From Pseudomonas viridiflava (GTDB lineage: Bacteria; Pseudomonadota; Gammaproteobacteria; Pseudomonadales; Pseudomonadaceae): a stretch of 64,000 bases of DNA. A model generated the notes under the pieces. It did not search any database and had not been told where the DNA came from. It saw only the letters and a program-made list of their open reading frames with translations. The position numbers and the translations under genes are program-made. This document shows positions 8,364-16,199 of the stretch, piece by piece; position 1 is the stretch's first letter, and the number at the start of each line of letters is the position of its first letter. The stretch is taken from assembly GCF_900583165.1 (NCBI RefSeq), contig NZ_UTKY01000034.1, positions 62,001 to 126,000 on the forward strand. The letters run 5' to 3'.

Positions 8364-9482
8364 ATGCGTCATCAGGTACACGATCTGATCGCGCCGGTGC
8401 CAGGCACGGCGCGGCAGATTCACAGTTTTCACTTCGGCCCCGAACAGGCCGAGGGCAAGATCTATATTCAATCATCGCTGCATGCCGATGAGCTGCCGGG
8501 CATGCTGGTGGCATGGCACCTGAAAGTGCGCCTGGCACAGCTGGCGGCGGCCGGTCGACTGCGCAGCGAGATCGTGCTGGTGCCCATCGCCAACCCGGTG
8601 GGGCTGGAGCAGGTGTTGATGGATATCCCGCTGGGGCGCTACGAACTGGAGAGCGGGCAGAACTTCAACCGCCTGTTTGTCGACCTCAGTGAGGCCGTCG
8701 GCAACCAGATTGAGGGTTTACTCAGCGACGATCCGCAGCACAACGTGCGCTTGATCCGCAACACCTTGGCCAAGGCGCTGGCGACGCAAACCGCCCAGAC
8801 CCAGTTGCAATCCCAGCGCTTGGTGCTGCAACGGCTGGCCTGCGATGCCGACATGGTGCTGGACCTGCACTGCGACTTCGAAGCCGTGGCGCACCTGTAC
8901 ACCACGCCCGAGGCTTGGTCGCAGGTGGAGCCGTTGGCGCGCTATATCGGCTCGGAGGCCAATTTACTGGCCACCGATTCTGGCGGGCAATCCTTCGATG
9001 AGTGCTTCACCCTGGTGTGGTGGCGGTTGCAGCAACGCTTCGGCGAGCGCTTCCCGATCCCGTTGGGCAGCTTTTCGGTAACCATCGAGCTGCGCGGCCA
9101 GGGTGATGTGAACCATGGCCTGGCCGCGCTCGATTGCCAGGCGATCATCGACTATCTGATTCACTTCGGCGCAATTGCCGGCGATGTGGCACCGCTGCCC
9201 GACCTGGCCTACCCGGCCACGCCGCTGGCCGGCGTCGAACCGGTGGCCACGCCCGTGGGCGGCCTGCTGGTATTCAGCGCCCTGCCCGGTGAATACCTGG
9301 AAGCCGGGCAACTGATCGCCGAGATCATCGACCCTATTACCGACCGCGTAACGCCGGTGCACTGCCAAAAGGCCGGCCTGCTTTACGCGCGTTCGCTGCG
9401 CCGCATGGCCACTGCCGGGATGGTCATCGGCCATGTCGCAGGCGCCGAGGCCTACCGCAGCGGTTATCTACTTTCGCCTTGA
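8364..9482 (+). CDS. Succinylglutamate desuccinylase/aspartoacylase (M14) family protein, AotO-like
   Basis: A 372-residue zinc-dependent deacylase-like protein of the AstE/AspA branch of the M14 carboxypeptidase clan. The expected zinc ligands are H40 and E43 in SSLHADELPG and H169 in DLHCDFEA; E242 in VTIELRGQG is placed as the catalytic glutamate. A C-terminal beta-rich part (after about 290) resembles the extra domain of the family. In P. aeruginosa the aotJQMOP arginine/ornithine importer has the same unusual gene, aotO, between permease and ATPase genes, so the arrangement is conserved though the reaction is not established. It could remove an acyl group from an imported amino-acid derivative, which is inference. 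Confidence 0.85.
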   Translation: MRHQVHDLIAPVPGTARQIHSFHFGPEQAEGKIYIQSSLHADELPGMLVAWHLKVRLAQLAAAGRLRSEIVLVPIANPVGLEQVLMDIPLGRYELESGQNFNRLFVDLSEAVGNQIEGLLSDDPQHNVRLIRNTLAKALATQTAQTQLQSQRLVLQRLACDADMVLDLHCDFEAVAHLYTTPEAWSQVEPLARYIGSEANLLATDSGGQSFDECFTLVWWRLQQRFGERFPIPLGSFSVTIELRGQGDVNHGLAALDCQAIIDYLIHFGAIAGDVAPLPDLAYPATPLAGVEPVATPVGGLLVFSALPGEYLEAGQLIAEIIDPITDRVTPVHCQKAGLLYARSLRRMATAGMVIGHVAGAEAYRSGYLLSP

Positions 9483-9495
9483 GGATGCACGCCCC

Positions 9496-10260
9496 ATGTA
9501 CAAACTGACCGTTGAAGGCCTGCATAAAAGCTATGGCGACAATGAGGTGCTCAAAGGTGTCTCGCTCAAGGCCAAGACCGGTGATGTGATCAGCCTGATC
9601 GGCGCCAGCGGTTCGGGCAAAAGCACGTTCCTGCGGTGCATCAACTTTTTGGAAACCCCCAACGACGGCGCTATGACTCTCGACGGCCAGCCGATCCGCA
9701 TGGTCAGCGACCGCCATGGCATGCGCGTGGCCGATGACGCCGAGTTGCAGCGTCTGCGCACACGGCTGGCGATGGTGTTCCAGCATTTCAACCTGTGGAG
9801 CCACATGAGCGTGCTGGAAAACATCACCATGGCCCCGCGCCGGGTGCTCGGTTGCAGCAAGCAAGAAGCCGAAGACCGGGCGCGTCGCTACCTGGACAAA
9901 GTCGGCCTGCCGGCCCGTGTGGCCGACCAATACCCGGCGTTTCTCTCTGGCGGCCAACAGCAACGGGTGGCTATCGCCCGCGCCCTGGCCATGGAACCGG
10001 AGGTGATGCTGTTCGACGAGCCGACCTCGGCCCTCGACCCCGAGTTGGTGGGTGAAGTGTTGAAGGTAATTCAGGGGCTGGCCGAGGAAGGCCGCACCAT
10101 GATCATGGTGACCCACGAGATGAGCTTTGCGCGCAAGGTGTCGAGCCAGGTGTTGTTCCTGCACAAGGGCCTGGTAGAAGAACAAGGCACGCCGGAGGAT
10201 GTGCTGGGCAATCCCAAGAGCGAGCGCCTTCAGCAGTTTCTTAGTGGCAATTTGAAGTAA
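9496..10260 (+). CDS. Amino-acid ABC transporter ATP-binding protein (AotP/HisP-like)
   Basis: A 254-residue ATPase that powers the importer. Walker A is GASGSGKST (36-44), the ABC signature is LSGGQQQ (150-156), and Walker B is MLFDEP (171-176), followed by the D-loop SALD and the switch His in VTHEMSF. The ATG at 9496 is preferred over an in-frame upstream start because GAGGA at 9481-9485 lies at the right distance and overlaps the stop of the deacylase gene, and because homologues start with the Y-L-V-E segment. Unlike the P. aeruginosa aot operon, no argR follows; the next gene is a DNA-repair helicase. Confidence 0.92.
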   Translation: MYKLTVEGLHKSYGDNEVLKGVSLKAKTGDVISLIGASGSGKSTFLRCINFLETPNDGAMTLDGQPIRMVSDRHGMRVADDAELQRLRTRLAMVFQHFNLWSHMSVLENITMAPRRVLGCSKQEAEDRARRYLDKVGLPARVADQYPAFLSGGQQQRVAIARALAMEPEVMLFDEPTSALDPELVGEVLKVIQGLAEEGRTMIMVTHEMSFARKVSSQVLFLHKGLVEEQGTPEDVLGNPKSERLQQFLSGNLK

Positions 10261-10277
10261 ACCTTTGCGCCGCCTGG

Positions 10278-10298
10278 AGGGTCTCTGCAATAGACCCT
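10278..10298 (+). terminator. Hairpin after the importer operon
   Basis: AGGGTCT (10278-10284) pairs with AGACCCT (10292-10298) around a 7-base loop. No T-run follows, so termination may be weak and the helicase gene 20 bases downstream may be reached by read-through. Confidence 0.5.
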
Positions 10299-10317
10299 TC
10301 AGAGCGTCAGCGCACGC

Positions 10318-12801
10318 ATGGCAAAACCTCACGACTTCGCCCGACAATGGTTTGCCGCCAAAGGCTGGAAGCCGTTCGCTTTTCAAAAAGCCGTGTGGGC
10401 AGCGGTCAAGGAGGGCCAATCGGGTTTACTGCATGCCAGTACCGGTGCCGGTAAAACCTATGCGTTGTGGTTCGCTGCCCTTAATCGCTTCGCCATCACC
10501 CGCTCACCCGCCAGTGGTAAACGCAAACCGCCCGCCGAGCCCTTGACCGTGCTGTGGATCACCCCCATGCGCGCGCTGGCGGCCGATACCGCCCGCGCCC
10601 TTGAGGCGCCGCTGGGGGCGTTAGAGATTCCCTGGAGCGTCGGCTTGCGCACCGGTGACACCAGTAGCAGTGAACGGGCACGCCAGACACGGCGCCAACC
10701 CACTGCCCTGGTCACCACCCCCGAAAGCCTGACCCTGATGCTCGCCCGCGCCGACAGCGAGGTGAGCCTGGCGAACCTGCGCATGGTGGTGGTGGATGAA
10801 TGGCATGAACTGATCGGCAATAAACGCGGCGTGCAGTTGCAGCTGGCATTGGCGCGGCTACGGCGCTGGCAGCCGCAACTGATGGTGTGGGGGATATCAG
10901 CGACGCTGGGCAATCAATCCCACGCCTTGGACGTCTTGGTCCCACAGGGCGGCGGGATCAACGTGCAAGGGCAGACGGCCAAAGAACTGCGCGTCGACAC
11001 CTTGTTGCCGCCGATTGCCGAACGGTTTCCCTGGGCCGGGCATATTGGGTTGAAAATGCTTCCCCAGGTGGTGGCCGAGGTAGAAGCCAGCAGCAGTTGC
11101 CTAGTGTTCACCAACACGCGGGCGCAATCGGAAATCTGGTACCAGGCGCTGCTGGACGCCCGCCCGGATTGGGCGGGGGTGATTGCGCTGCACCATGGCT
11201 CGCTGTCGCGGGAAACCCGTGACTGGGTTGAGCGGGCCTTGAAAGAAGGCCTTCTCAAGGCCGTGGTGTGCACCTCAAGCCTGGACCTGGGGGTAGATTT
11301 TCTGCCCGTCGAGCGGGTCTTGCAGATCGGCTCGGCCAAAGGCGTGGCCCGCCTGATGCAACGTGCCGGGCGCTCGGGGCACGCGCCAGGTCGGCCGTCT
11401 CGAGTGACGTTGGTCCCGACCCATAGCCTGGAAATGGTGGAAGCGGCGGCCGTCCAGGATGCAATTGCCCTGCGACATATTGAGGCGCGGGAATCGCCCC
11501 ACAAGCCGTTGGATGTGCTCGTACAACATCTGGTAAGCATGGCGTTGGGCGGTGGCTTTACGCCCGATGCACTGCTGGCCGAAGTGCGCGGCGCCTGGGC
11601 TTATCGCGACCTGACGGATGACGACTGGGCCTGGGCGTTGGGTTTTGTACGCCACGGCGGCTTATCGCTGACCGCTTACCCGGATTACCGGCGCGTGGAG
11701 CCCGACGAACACGGCATCTGGCGCGTGCCCGATGCACGGCTGGCGCGGCGCCATCGCATGAGCGTGGGCACCATTGTCAGCGATGCCAGTATCCAGCTTA
11801 AATTCTGGAGCAAGGGCGGCGGCGGCAAAAACCTCGGCAGCGTCGAGGAAGGGTTTATCGCCAGGCTCAAGCCCGGTGATGGGTTCCTGTTTGCCGGGCG
11901 TTTGCTGGAATTGGTGCGGGTGGAAAACATGACCGCCTACGTGCGCCGCAGCACCGCCAAAAAAGCCGCCGTGCCGCGTTGGAATGGCGGGCGCATGCCG
12001 CTCTCCAATGAGCTGGCGCAGGCGGTGGTAGAACGGTTGGATGCGGCAGCCCACGGGCAGTTCGCCGGGCCGGAGATGCAGGCGGTGCAACCCTTGTTGC
12101 AGACCCAGTTGCGCTGGTCCGGGCTGCCGACGCGCGAGCATCTGTTGGCCGAAGCGTTGAAGTCCCGTGAAGGGTGGCACCTCTTTCTCTACCCCTTCGC
12201 CGGGCGCCAGGTCCACCTTGGCTTGGCCAGCCTGTTGGCGTGGCGAGTCAGCCAACAGCAAGCCGTGACCTTTTCGATCGCCGTGAATGATTACGGCCTG
12301 GAATTATTGAGCGCCACTGAGGTGGACTGGCCTGCATGGCTGGTTGACGGTGCACTGCTGAGCCCCGAGCAGTTGCTGCATGACGTGGCTGCTAGCCTGA
12401 ACGCCGGCGAATTGGCCTTGCGGCGCTTCCGCGAAATCGCACGCATCGCAGGCCTGGTGTTTGCGGGCTACCCCGGCGCGCCAAAAAGTACGCGGCAGGT
12501 GCAGGCATCGAGCGGCTTGTTCTTTGAAGTGTTCAAGCAATATGACCCGCAAAACCTGTTGTTGACCCAAGCCGGGGAAGAAGTCCTGCGTGATGAGTTG
12601 GATATTCGCAGGCTGGAAGAGACCTTAAGCCACCTGTCGGCGCTGAAACTCGACCTGCACCTGATTGAACGGCCGACACCGCTGGCGTTCCCGCTGCTGG
12701 TGGAGCGGATGCGCGAGAGCATGAGCTCGGAGAAACTCTCAGAGCGCATTGCGCGGATGGTCAAGGATCTGGAAAAAGTCGCGGATAACGGGAAGCGCTG
12801 A
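10318..12801 (+). CDS. Ligase-associated DEXH-box helicase (Lhr-Core type)
   Basis: An 827-residue superfamily 2 helicase. Motif I is STGAGKT (41-47), motif II is DEWH (160-163) and motif III SATLG (194-198). The second RecA-like domain carries [19 protein letters not shown] and the arginine-finger motif QRAGRSGH. A winged-helix and a bundle region follow, as in Lhr-Core proteins, the 3'-to-5' DNA translocases known from mycobacteria and P. putida. In P. putida it is encoded with the exonuclease, ligase and metallophosphoesterase of one repair module. Its last base is also the first base of pdeM (TGATG), so these two are coupled. Confidence 0.92.
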   Translation: MAKPHDFARQWFAAKGWKPFAFQKAVWAAVKEGQSGLLHASTGAGKTYALWFAALNRFAITRSPASGKRKPPAEPLTVLWITPMRALAADTARALEAPLGALEIPWSVGLRTGDTSSSERARQTRRQPTALVTTPESLTLMLARADSEVSLANLRMVVVDEWHELIGNKRGVQLQLALARLRRWQPQLMVWGISATLGNQSHALDVLVPQGGGINVQGQTAKELRVDTLLPPIAERFPWAGHIGLKMLPQVVAEVEASSSCLVFTNTRAQSEIWYQALLDARPDWAGVIALHHGSLSRETRDWVERALKEGLLKAVVCTSSLDLGVDFLPVERVLQIGSAKGVARLMQRAGRSGHAPGRPSRVTLVPTHSLEMVEAAAVQDAIALRHIEARESPHKPLDVLVQHLVSMALGGGFTPDALLAEVRGAWAYRDLTDDDWAWALGFVRHGGLSLTAYPDYRRVEPDEHGIWRVPDARLARRHRMSVGTIVSDASIQLKFWSKGGGGKNLGSVEEGFIARLKPGDGFLFAGRLLELVRVENMTAYVRRSTAKKAAVPRWNGGRMPLSNELAQAVVERLDAAAHGQFAGPEMQAVQPLLQTQLRWSGLPTREHLLAEALKSREGWHLFLYPFAGRQVHLGLASLLAWRVSQQQAVTFSIAVNDYGLELLSATEVDWPAWLVDGALLSPEQLLHDVAASLNAGELALRRFREIARIAGLVFAGYPGAPKSTRQVQASSGLFFEVFKQYDPQNLLLTQAGEEVLRDELDIRRLEETLSHLSALKLDLHLIERPTPLAFPLLVERMRESMSSEKLSERIARMVKDLEKVADNGKR

Positions 12802-13451
12802 TGCAGTATTCACTGACACTCGGGGGCGAGGAGCTGTGGTTACTGGCAGACAAGGCCATTTACTGGCCTGCCAAACGCTGCCTGCTGATTGCCGACGCGC
12901 ATTTTGGCAAGGCTTCGGCCTATCGCAGCTTGGGGCAACCCGTGCCACAGGGCACCACTACTGCCAATCTGGAACGCCTGGATCGTTTACTGTCGGCGTA
13001 TGCCTGCGATCAGGTGATCTTTCTCGGGGACTTCCTGCACGGCCCTGGCTCACACGCCAGCGGCACCCTGAGCGCCCTGCGCGCCTGGCGCGAACGCCAC
13101 TCGGGGCTAGAGATGACCCTGATTCGCGGCAATCACGATAAACGCGCAGGCGACCCGCCCGCAGACTTGCAGATTGAGGTCGTGCCGGAGCCACTGCTGA
13201 TGGGCCCCTTTGCGTTGCAGCACGAACCGGACGCACATCCCAGCCACCACGTGCTGGCTGGGCATGTGCATCCGGTTTACCGCTTGCGCGGCAAGGGCCG
13301 GCAAAGCTTGCGGCTACCGTGCTTCCAAATCGGCACGCGGGTAAGCCTGCTGCCGGCGTTTGGCGCGTTTACCGGAGGGTACGCGGTTCAACAGGGCAAT
13401 GACCGCCGAATCTTTGTGATTGGCGATCATGATGTCTGGCCGATAGCCTAG
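12801..13451 (+). CDS. pdeM: Ligase-associated DNA endonuclease PdeM (metallophosphoesterase)
   Basis: A 216-residue binuclear metallophosphoesterase. The metal-binding motifs are in order: D32-A-H34 (IADAHFGKA), GDFLHG (76-81), GNHD (110-113) and GHVHP (154-158). The P. putida homologue MPE is a manganese-dependent single-strand DNA endonuclease, encoded in the module with Lhr-Core, exonuclease and ligase; the same role is inferred here. Start and helicase stop overlap in TGATG. The gene converges with a minus-strand small gene that ends 4 bases later; no terminator is obvious between them. Confidence 0.92.
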   Translation: MQYSLTLGGEELWLLADKAIYWPAKRCLLIADAHFGKASAYRSLGQPVPQGTTTANLERLDRLLSAYACDQVIFLGDFLHGPGSHASGTLSALRAWRERHSGLEMTLIRGNHDKRAGDPPADLQIEVVPEPLLMGPFALQHEPDAHPSHHVLAGHVHPVYRLRGKGRQSLRLPCFQIGTRVSLLPAFGAFTGGYAVQQGNDRRIFVIGDHDVWPIA

Positions 13452-13454
13452 AAA

Positions 13455-13652
13455 TCAGGCGACAGGTGCGGGAGGTGGCTCGTCCGGCAGGGTGGGCTCA
13501 CCGGGTTCGGTAGGCTGTGGGTAATCCGGCTCGGGTTGGCCAGGGATGCCGCCCGCGTAGGCGGGATCGGCCATCAGGGACCAGGCCAAAACACCAATCT
13601 GGTTGGGTTCAAGCCGGGCGAGTTCTGCGCTGATTCGCGGGTCGATCTTCAT
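13455..13652 (-). CDS. Small proline-rich protein of unknown function
   Basis: A 65-residue protein that I cannot assign. The ATG at 13652 has a strong ribosome site (GAGGAG) and is preferred to a longer in-frame start. The first half (MKIDPRISAELARLEPNQIG...) looks helical with an aliphatic core (VLAWSLMADPAY). From about residue 34 it becomes a Pro/Glu tail with proline every two to four residues (PGQPEPDYPQPTEPGEP...), probably unstructured. It has no signal peptide or membrane segment. It follows dcd on the same strand, with a hairpin between them. The good ribosome site and the biased composition make it a likely real gene. Confidence 0.65.
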   Translation of the reverse strand: MKIDPRISAELARLEPNQIGVLAWSLMADPAYAGGIPGQPEPDYPQPTEPGEPTLPDEPPPAPVA

Positions 13653-13672
13653 AAGGTACTCCTCAAGCGTGG

Positions 13673-13697
13673 CTCGACGCGTTTTGCACGCGTCGAG
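13673..13697 (-). terminator. Hairpin between dcd and the small proline-rich gene
   Basis: CTCGACGCG (13673-13681) pairs perfectly with CGCGTCGAG (13689-13697) around a 7-base loop. It lies downstream of dcd and about 12 bases before the ribosome site of the small gene. There is no clear T-run, so it may be a leader hairpin rather than a terminator. Confidence 0.5.
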
Positions 13698-13759
13698 GCA
13701 GTACACCCAATAGAGTCACTTCCCGCAGACAAATTCCCTTGGTGTGTAAGACCTTTCGA

Positions 13760-14326
13760 TCAAGCGCGTGGGAGAGTGACGCCGCGCTGGCCTTGGTACT
13801 TGCCTGCACGGTCTTTGTAGGACACTTCGCAGGCCTCGTCAGACTGCAGGAACAGCATCTGCGCCACGCCTTCGTTGGCATAGATCTTCGCCGGCAAGGT
13901 GGTGGTATTGGAGAACTCCAGCGTTACGTGGCCTTCCCACTCTGGCTCAAGCGGCGTCACGTTGACGATAATGCCGCAACGCGCGTAGGTGCTCTTGCCC
14001 AGGCAGATGGTCAGCACGTCGCGGGGAATACGGAAGAATTCCACGGTGCGCGCCAGGGCAAAGGAGTTCGGCGGGATGATGCAGACGTCGCTCTTGACGT
14101 CGACGAAGCTCTTTTCATCGAAGTTCTTAGGGTCGACGATCGCCGAGTTGATATTGGTGAACACCTTGAATTCATCGGCGCAGCGCACGTCGTAACCGTA
14201 GCTGGAAACACCGTAGGAGATCACCGGGGCATCGCCCTGGCCACGGATCTGGCGCTCGACGAACGGTTCGATCATGCCGTGCTCTTGCGCCATGCGGCGA
14301 ATCCACTTGTCCGATTTGATGCTCAT
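13760..14326 (-). CDS. dcd: dCTP deaminase
   Basis: A 188-residue enzyme that deaminates dCTP to dUTP, the main route to dUMP and thymidylate in many proteobacteria. The family core is present: SYDVRC-like segment ([13 protein letters not shown]), the nucleotide-binding [11 protein letters not shown], and the catalytic region [20 protein letters not shown] with its essential Glu, followed by EGVAQMLF. Full length for the trimeric family. Divergent from the cold-shock gene upstream. Confidence 0.96.
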   Translation of the reverse strand: MSIKSDKWIRRMAQEHGMIEPFVERQIRGQGDAPVISYGVSSYGYDVRCADEFKVFTNINSAIVDPKNFDEKSFVDVKSDVCIIPPNSFALARTVEFFRIPRDVLTICLGKSTYARCGIIVNVTPLEPEWEGHVTLEFSNTTTLPAKIYANEGVAQMLFLQSDEACEVSYKDRAGKYQGQRGVTLPRA

Positions 14327-14728
14327 GGCGGGTGTCCTGAATAGCGAGGTGGAAAAATTCTGTGGGGCATCTTACCGGGGCCGGCGTTGGGGTTCAAAGG
14401 CCACGGGGATTTTGTCGATGGAAAGTCTCTACGTATTCACCACCCGCTATAAGCCGCAGCCAGCGGGGCCGGCACTCAGATCGCCCGGTCAGGTAACCGT
14501 AAATACCACCGCCAGTCACGAAAATAGAGAAACCTTCGGAAATACCATTGGCACGTTCCGGAAAAAGGGTTAAGGTGGCGCCACTGTGCTGCTTGTGTCA
14601 CTGAGAATCTCTACACGATATGTTGAATTTCGATCCAACCATCTCCAAGAATTTTTCCTGCTCTTTGCACTCAGTCTCGGCCAGGGCTTTTCCTGAGTCG
14701 CAGTTAACTTTGTCCAAGGAGATACACC
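14327..14728. other. Intergenic region between dcd and the cold-shock gene
   Basis: This 402-base gap holds the divergent control regions of dcd (minus) and the csp gene (plus). The last 130 bases before csp form a probable long leader, ending in AAGGAGA at the usual distance from the ATG. I see no convincing -35/-10 pair, no tRNA and no sign of the rsmZ upstream activating sequence. Part of it is unexplained. Confidence 0.5.
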
Positions 14729-14938
14729 ATGTCTAATCGCCAAACTGGTACCGTTAAGTGGTTCAACGATGAAAAAGGCTTCGGCTTCATCACTCCACAA
14801 TCCGGTGACGACCTGTTCGTTCACTTCAAAGCTATCCAATCCGACGGCTTCAAAAGCCTGAAAGAAGGCCAACAGGTTTCTTTCATCGCTACCCGCGGTC
14901 AGAAAGGCATGCAAGCTGAAGAAGTTCAAGTTATCTAA
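14729..14938 (+). CDS. Cold-shock protein, CspA family
   Basis: A 69-residue single cold-shock domain that binds single-stranded RNA/DNA and acts as an RNA chaperone or antiterminator. Both RNA-binding motifs are exact: GFGFI (RNP1) and LFVHF (RNP2), within [16 protein letters not shown]. The strong ribosome site AAGGAGA and the strong terminator downstream support a highly expressed single-gene unit. Pseudomonads carry several paralogues, so no individual gene symbol is given. Confidence 0.95.
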   Translation: MSNRQTGTVKWFNDEKGFGFITPQSGDDLFVHFKAIQSDGFKSLKEGQQVSFIATRGQKGMQAEEVQVI

Positions 14939-14960
14939 CTTGTACTGACTTAGTCGAAAA

Positions 14961-14989
14961 AACCCCGCCCTTAAAAGCGGGGTTTTTTT
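14961..14989 (+). terminator. Intrinsic terminator of the csp gene
   Basis: AACCCCGC (14961-14968) pairs with GCGGGGTT (14977-14984) and runs into a tract of seven T residues. It begins 22 bases after the csp stop codon. Confidence 0.92.
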
Positions 14990-15035
14990 ATGCCTGGGAT
15001 TTGGCTTTCACCCCAAACTATAACCAGGCAAAAAA

Positions 15036-15067
15036 AATGTGGGAGGGGGCTTGCCCCCTCCCACATT
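15036..15067. repeat. Collapsed REP palindrome downstream of rpoS
   Basis: AATGTGGGAGGGGGC (15036-15050) and GCCCCCTCCCACATT (15053-15067) are a perfect 15-bp inverted repeat separated by only TT. It looks like two REP outer ends fused without the inner CGAT parts and without the spacer. It ends 22 bases from the rpoS stop codon and would fold at the end of the rpoS transcript. Confidence 0.88.
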
Positions 15068-15089
15068 GGGTACTGCGTCGTTCTTGCTC

Positions 15090-16094
15090 TTATTGAAACA
15101 ACGACTCACTCGATAAACCATTCTTCTCCAGGATCTCACGCAAGCGCTTGAGCCCTTCTACCTGGATCTGCCGCACCCGCTCACGGGTCAGGCCGATTTC
15201 CAGGCCTACATCCTCCAGGGTGCTGCTCTCATGGCCGCGCAGGCCGAAGCGGCGAATCACCACCTCACGCTGCTTGTCGGTGAGCTCAGACAGCCACTGG
15301 TCAATACTTTGGGACAGATCATCGTCCTGCAACAGCTCGCAAGGGTCTGTAGGCCGATCATCGGTGAGGGTATCCAGCAGGGTTTTATCCGAATCCGGAC
15401 CCAGCGAGACATCGACTGAAGACACGCGCTCATTCAAACCGAGCATGCGCTTGACCTCCCCTACCGGTTTCTCCAGCAGGTTGGCAATTTCTTCAGGCGA
15501 AGGTTCATGATCGAGTTTTTGCGTAAGCTCACGCGCCGCCCGCAGGTAGACGTTGAGCTCCTTGACCACATGGATCGGCAACCGGATCGTGCGGGTCTGA
15601 TTCATGATCGCCCGTTCGATGGTCTGGCGGATCCACCAGGTGGCATAGGTTGAAAAGCGAAAGCCCCGCTCAGGGTCAAACTTCTCCACCGCCCGGATCA
15701 AGCCCAGGTTGCCCTCCTCGATCAGGTCCAGCAGCGACAGCCCACGATTGACGTAGCGCCGGGCGATTTTCACCACCAGCCGCAGGTTGCTTTCAATCAT
15801 GCGCTTGCGCCCAGCCGGATCACCCTTTTGCGACAAGCGCGCAAAATGGACTTCTTCTTCGGGGGTGAGCAGAGGGGAAAAGCCGATTTCATTGAGATAC
15901 AGCTGGGTCGCATCGAGCGCCCGGGTGTAGTCGATGTATTTGTGTTGCTTTAACGCGGTGGAGTTCTTGGATTTGGTGCGAACTGAAGGTACAGCTGGTC
16001 CCTCATTCGACATCGATTCCGAAGCGATGCCGGTCTCCATTAGGAGAACCTCATCGTCGATGTCAAACTCCGGCGCTTCTTTACTGAGAGCCAT
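15090..16094 (-). CDS. rpoS: RNA polymerase sigma factor RpoS
   Basis: A 334-residue stationary-phase and general-stress sigma factor. The acidic N-terminus (residues 1-50) is followed by region 1.2 ([21 protein letters not shown]), region 2 with the core-binding and -10 melting segment ([17 protein letters not shown] and [11 protein letters not shown]), region 3 and region 4 with the -35 recognition helix ([18 protein letters not shown]). Length equals that of other Pseudomonas RpoS proteins. It follows nlpD, as in most gammaproteobacteria; its main promoter lies inside nlpD (family knowledge), where a PsrA-type operator is visible. The genes past its 3' end differ from P. aeruginosa. Confidence 0.98.
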   Translation of the reverse strand: MALSKEAPEFDIDDEVLLMETGIASESMSNEGPAVPSVRTKSKNSTALKQHKYIDYTRALDATQLYLNEIGFSPLLTPEEEVHFARLSQKGDPAGRKRMIESNLRLVVKIARRYVNRGLSLLDLIEEGNLGLIRAVEKFDPERGFRFSTYATWWIRQTIERAIMNQTRTIRLPIHVVKELNVYLRAARELTQKLDHEPSPEEIANLLEKPVGEVKRMLGLNERVSSVDVSLGPDSDKTLLDTLTDDRPTDPCELLQDDDLSQSIDQWLSELTDKQREVVIRRFGLRGHESSTLEDVGLEIGLTRERVRQIQVEGLKRLREILEKNGLSSESLFQ

Positions 16095-16158
16095 TGTTAT
16101 AGTCCTTTGGTGAGTTCGACCTCAAGCTCTAGCGACGCCTTTATCCTTGGCAACGCTT

Positions 16159-16190
16159 GAGCCTGTTCCTTCTACGTGAGGGAACAGGCT
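16159..16190 (-). promoter_or_regulatory. Hairpin in the nlpD-rpoS spacer
   Basis: AGCCTGTTCC and GGAACAGGCT form a 10-bp inverted repeat between nlpD and rpoS, with a 12-base loop. It has no T-run and lies in the rpoS leader, where it could affect RNA stability or partial termination; which of these is unknown. Confidence 0.5.
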
Positions 16191-16199
16191 GGCAACACA

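Noticed and set aside
14341..14400. GGTTCAAAGGCC resembles a tRNA T-arm
   Set aside because: No acceptor stem, D-arm or anticodon arm can be fitted around it, so it is not a tRNA gene.
14939..15089. Possible rsmZ small RNA gene downstream of rpoS, as in P. aeruginosa
   Set aside because: The space holds only the csp terminator and a collapsed REP. There is no TGTAAGC...GCTTACA-like activating sequence and no series of GGA stem-loops.
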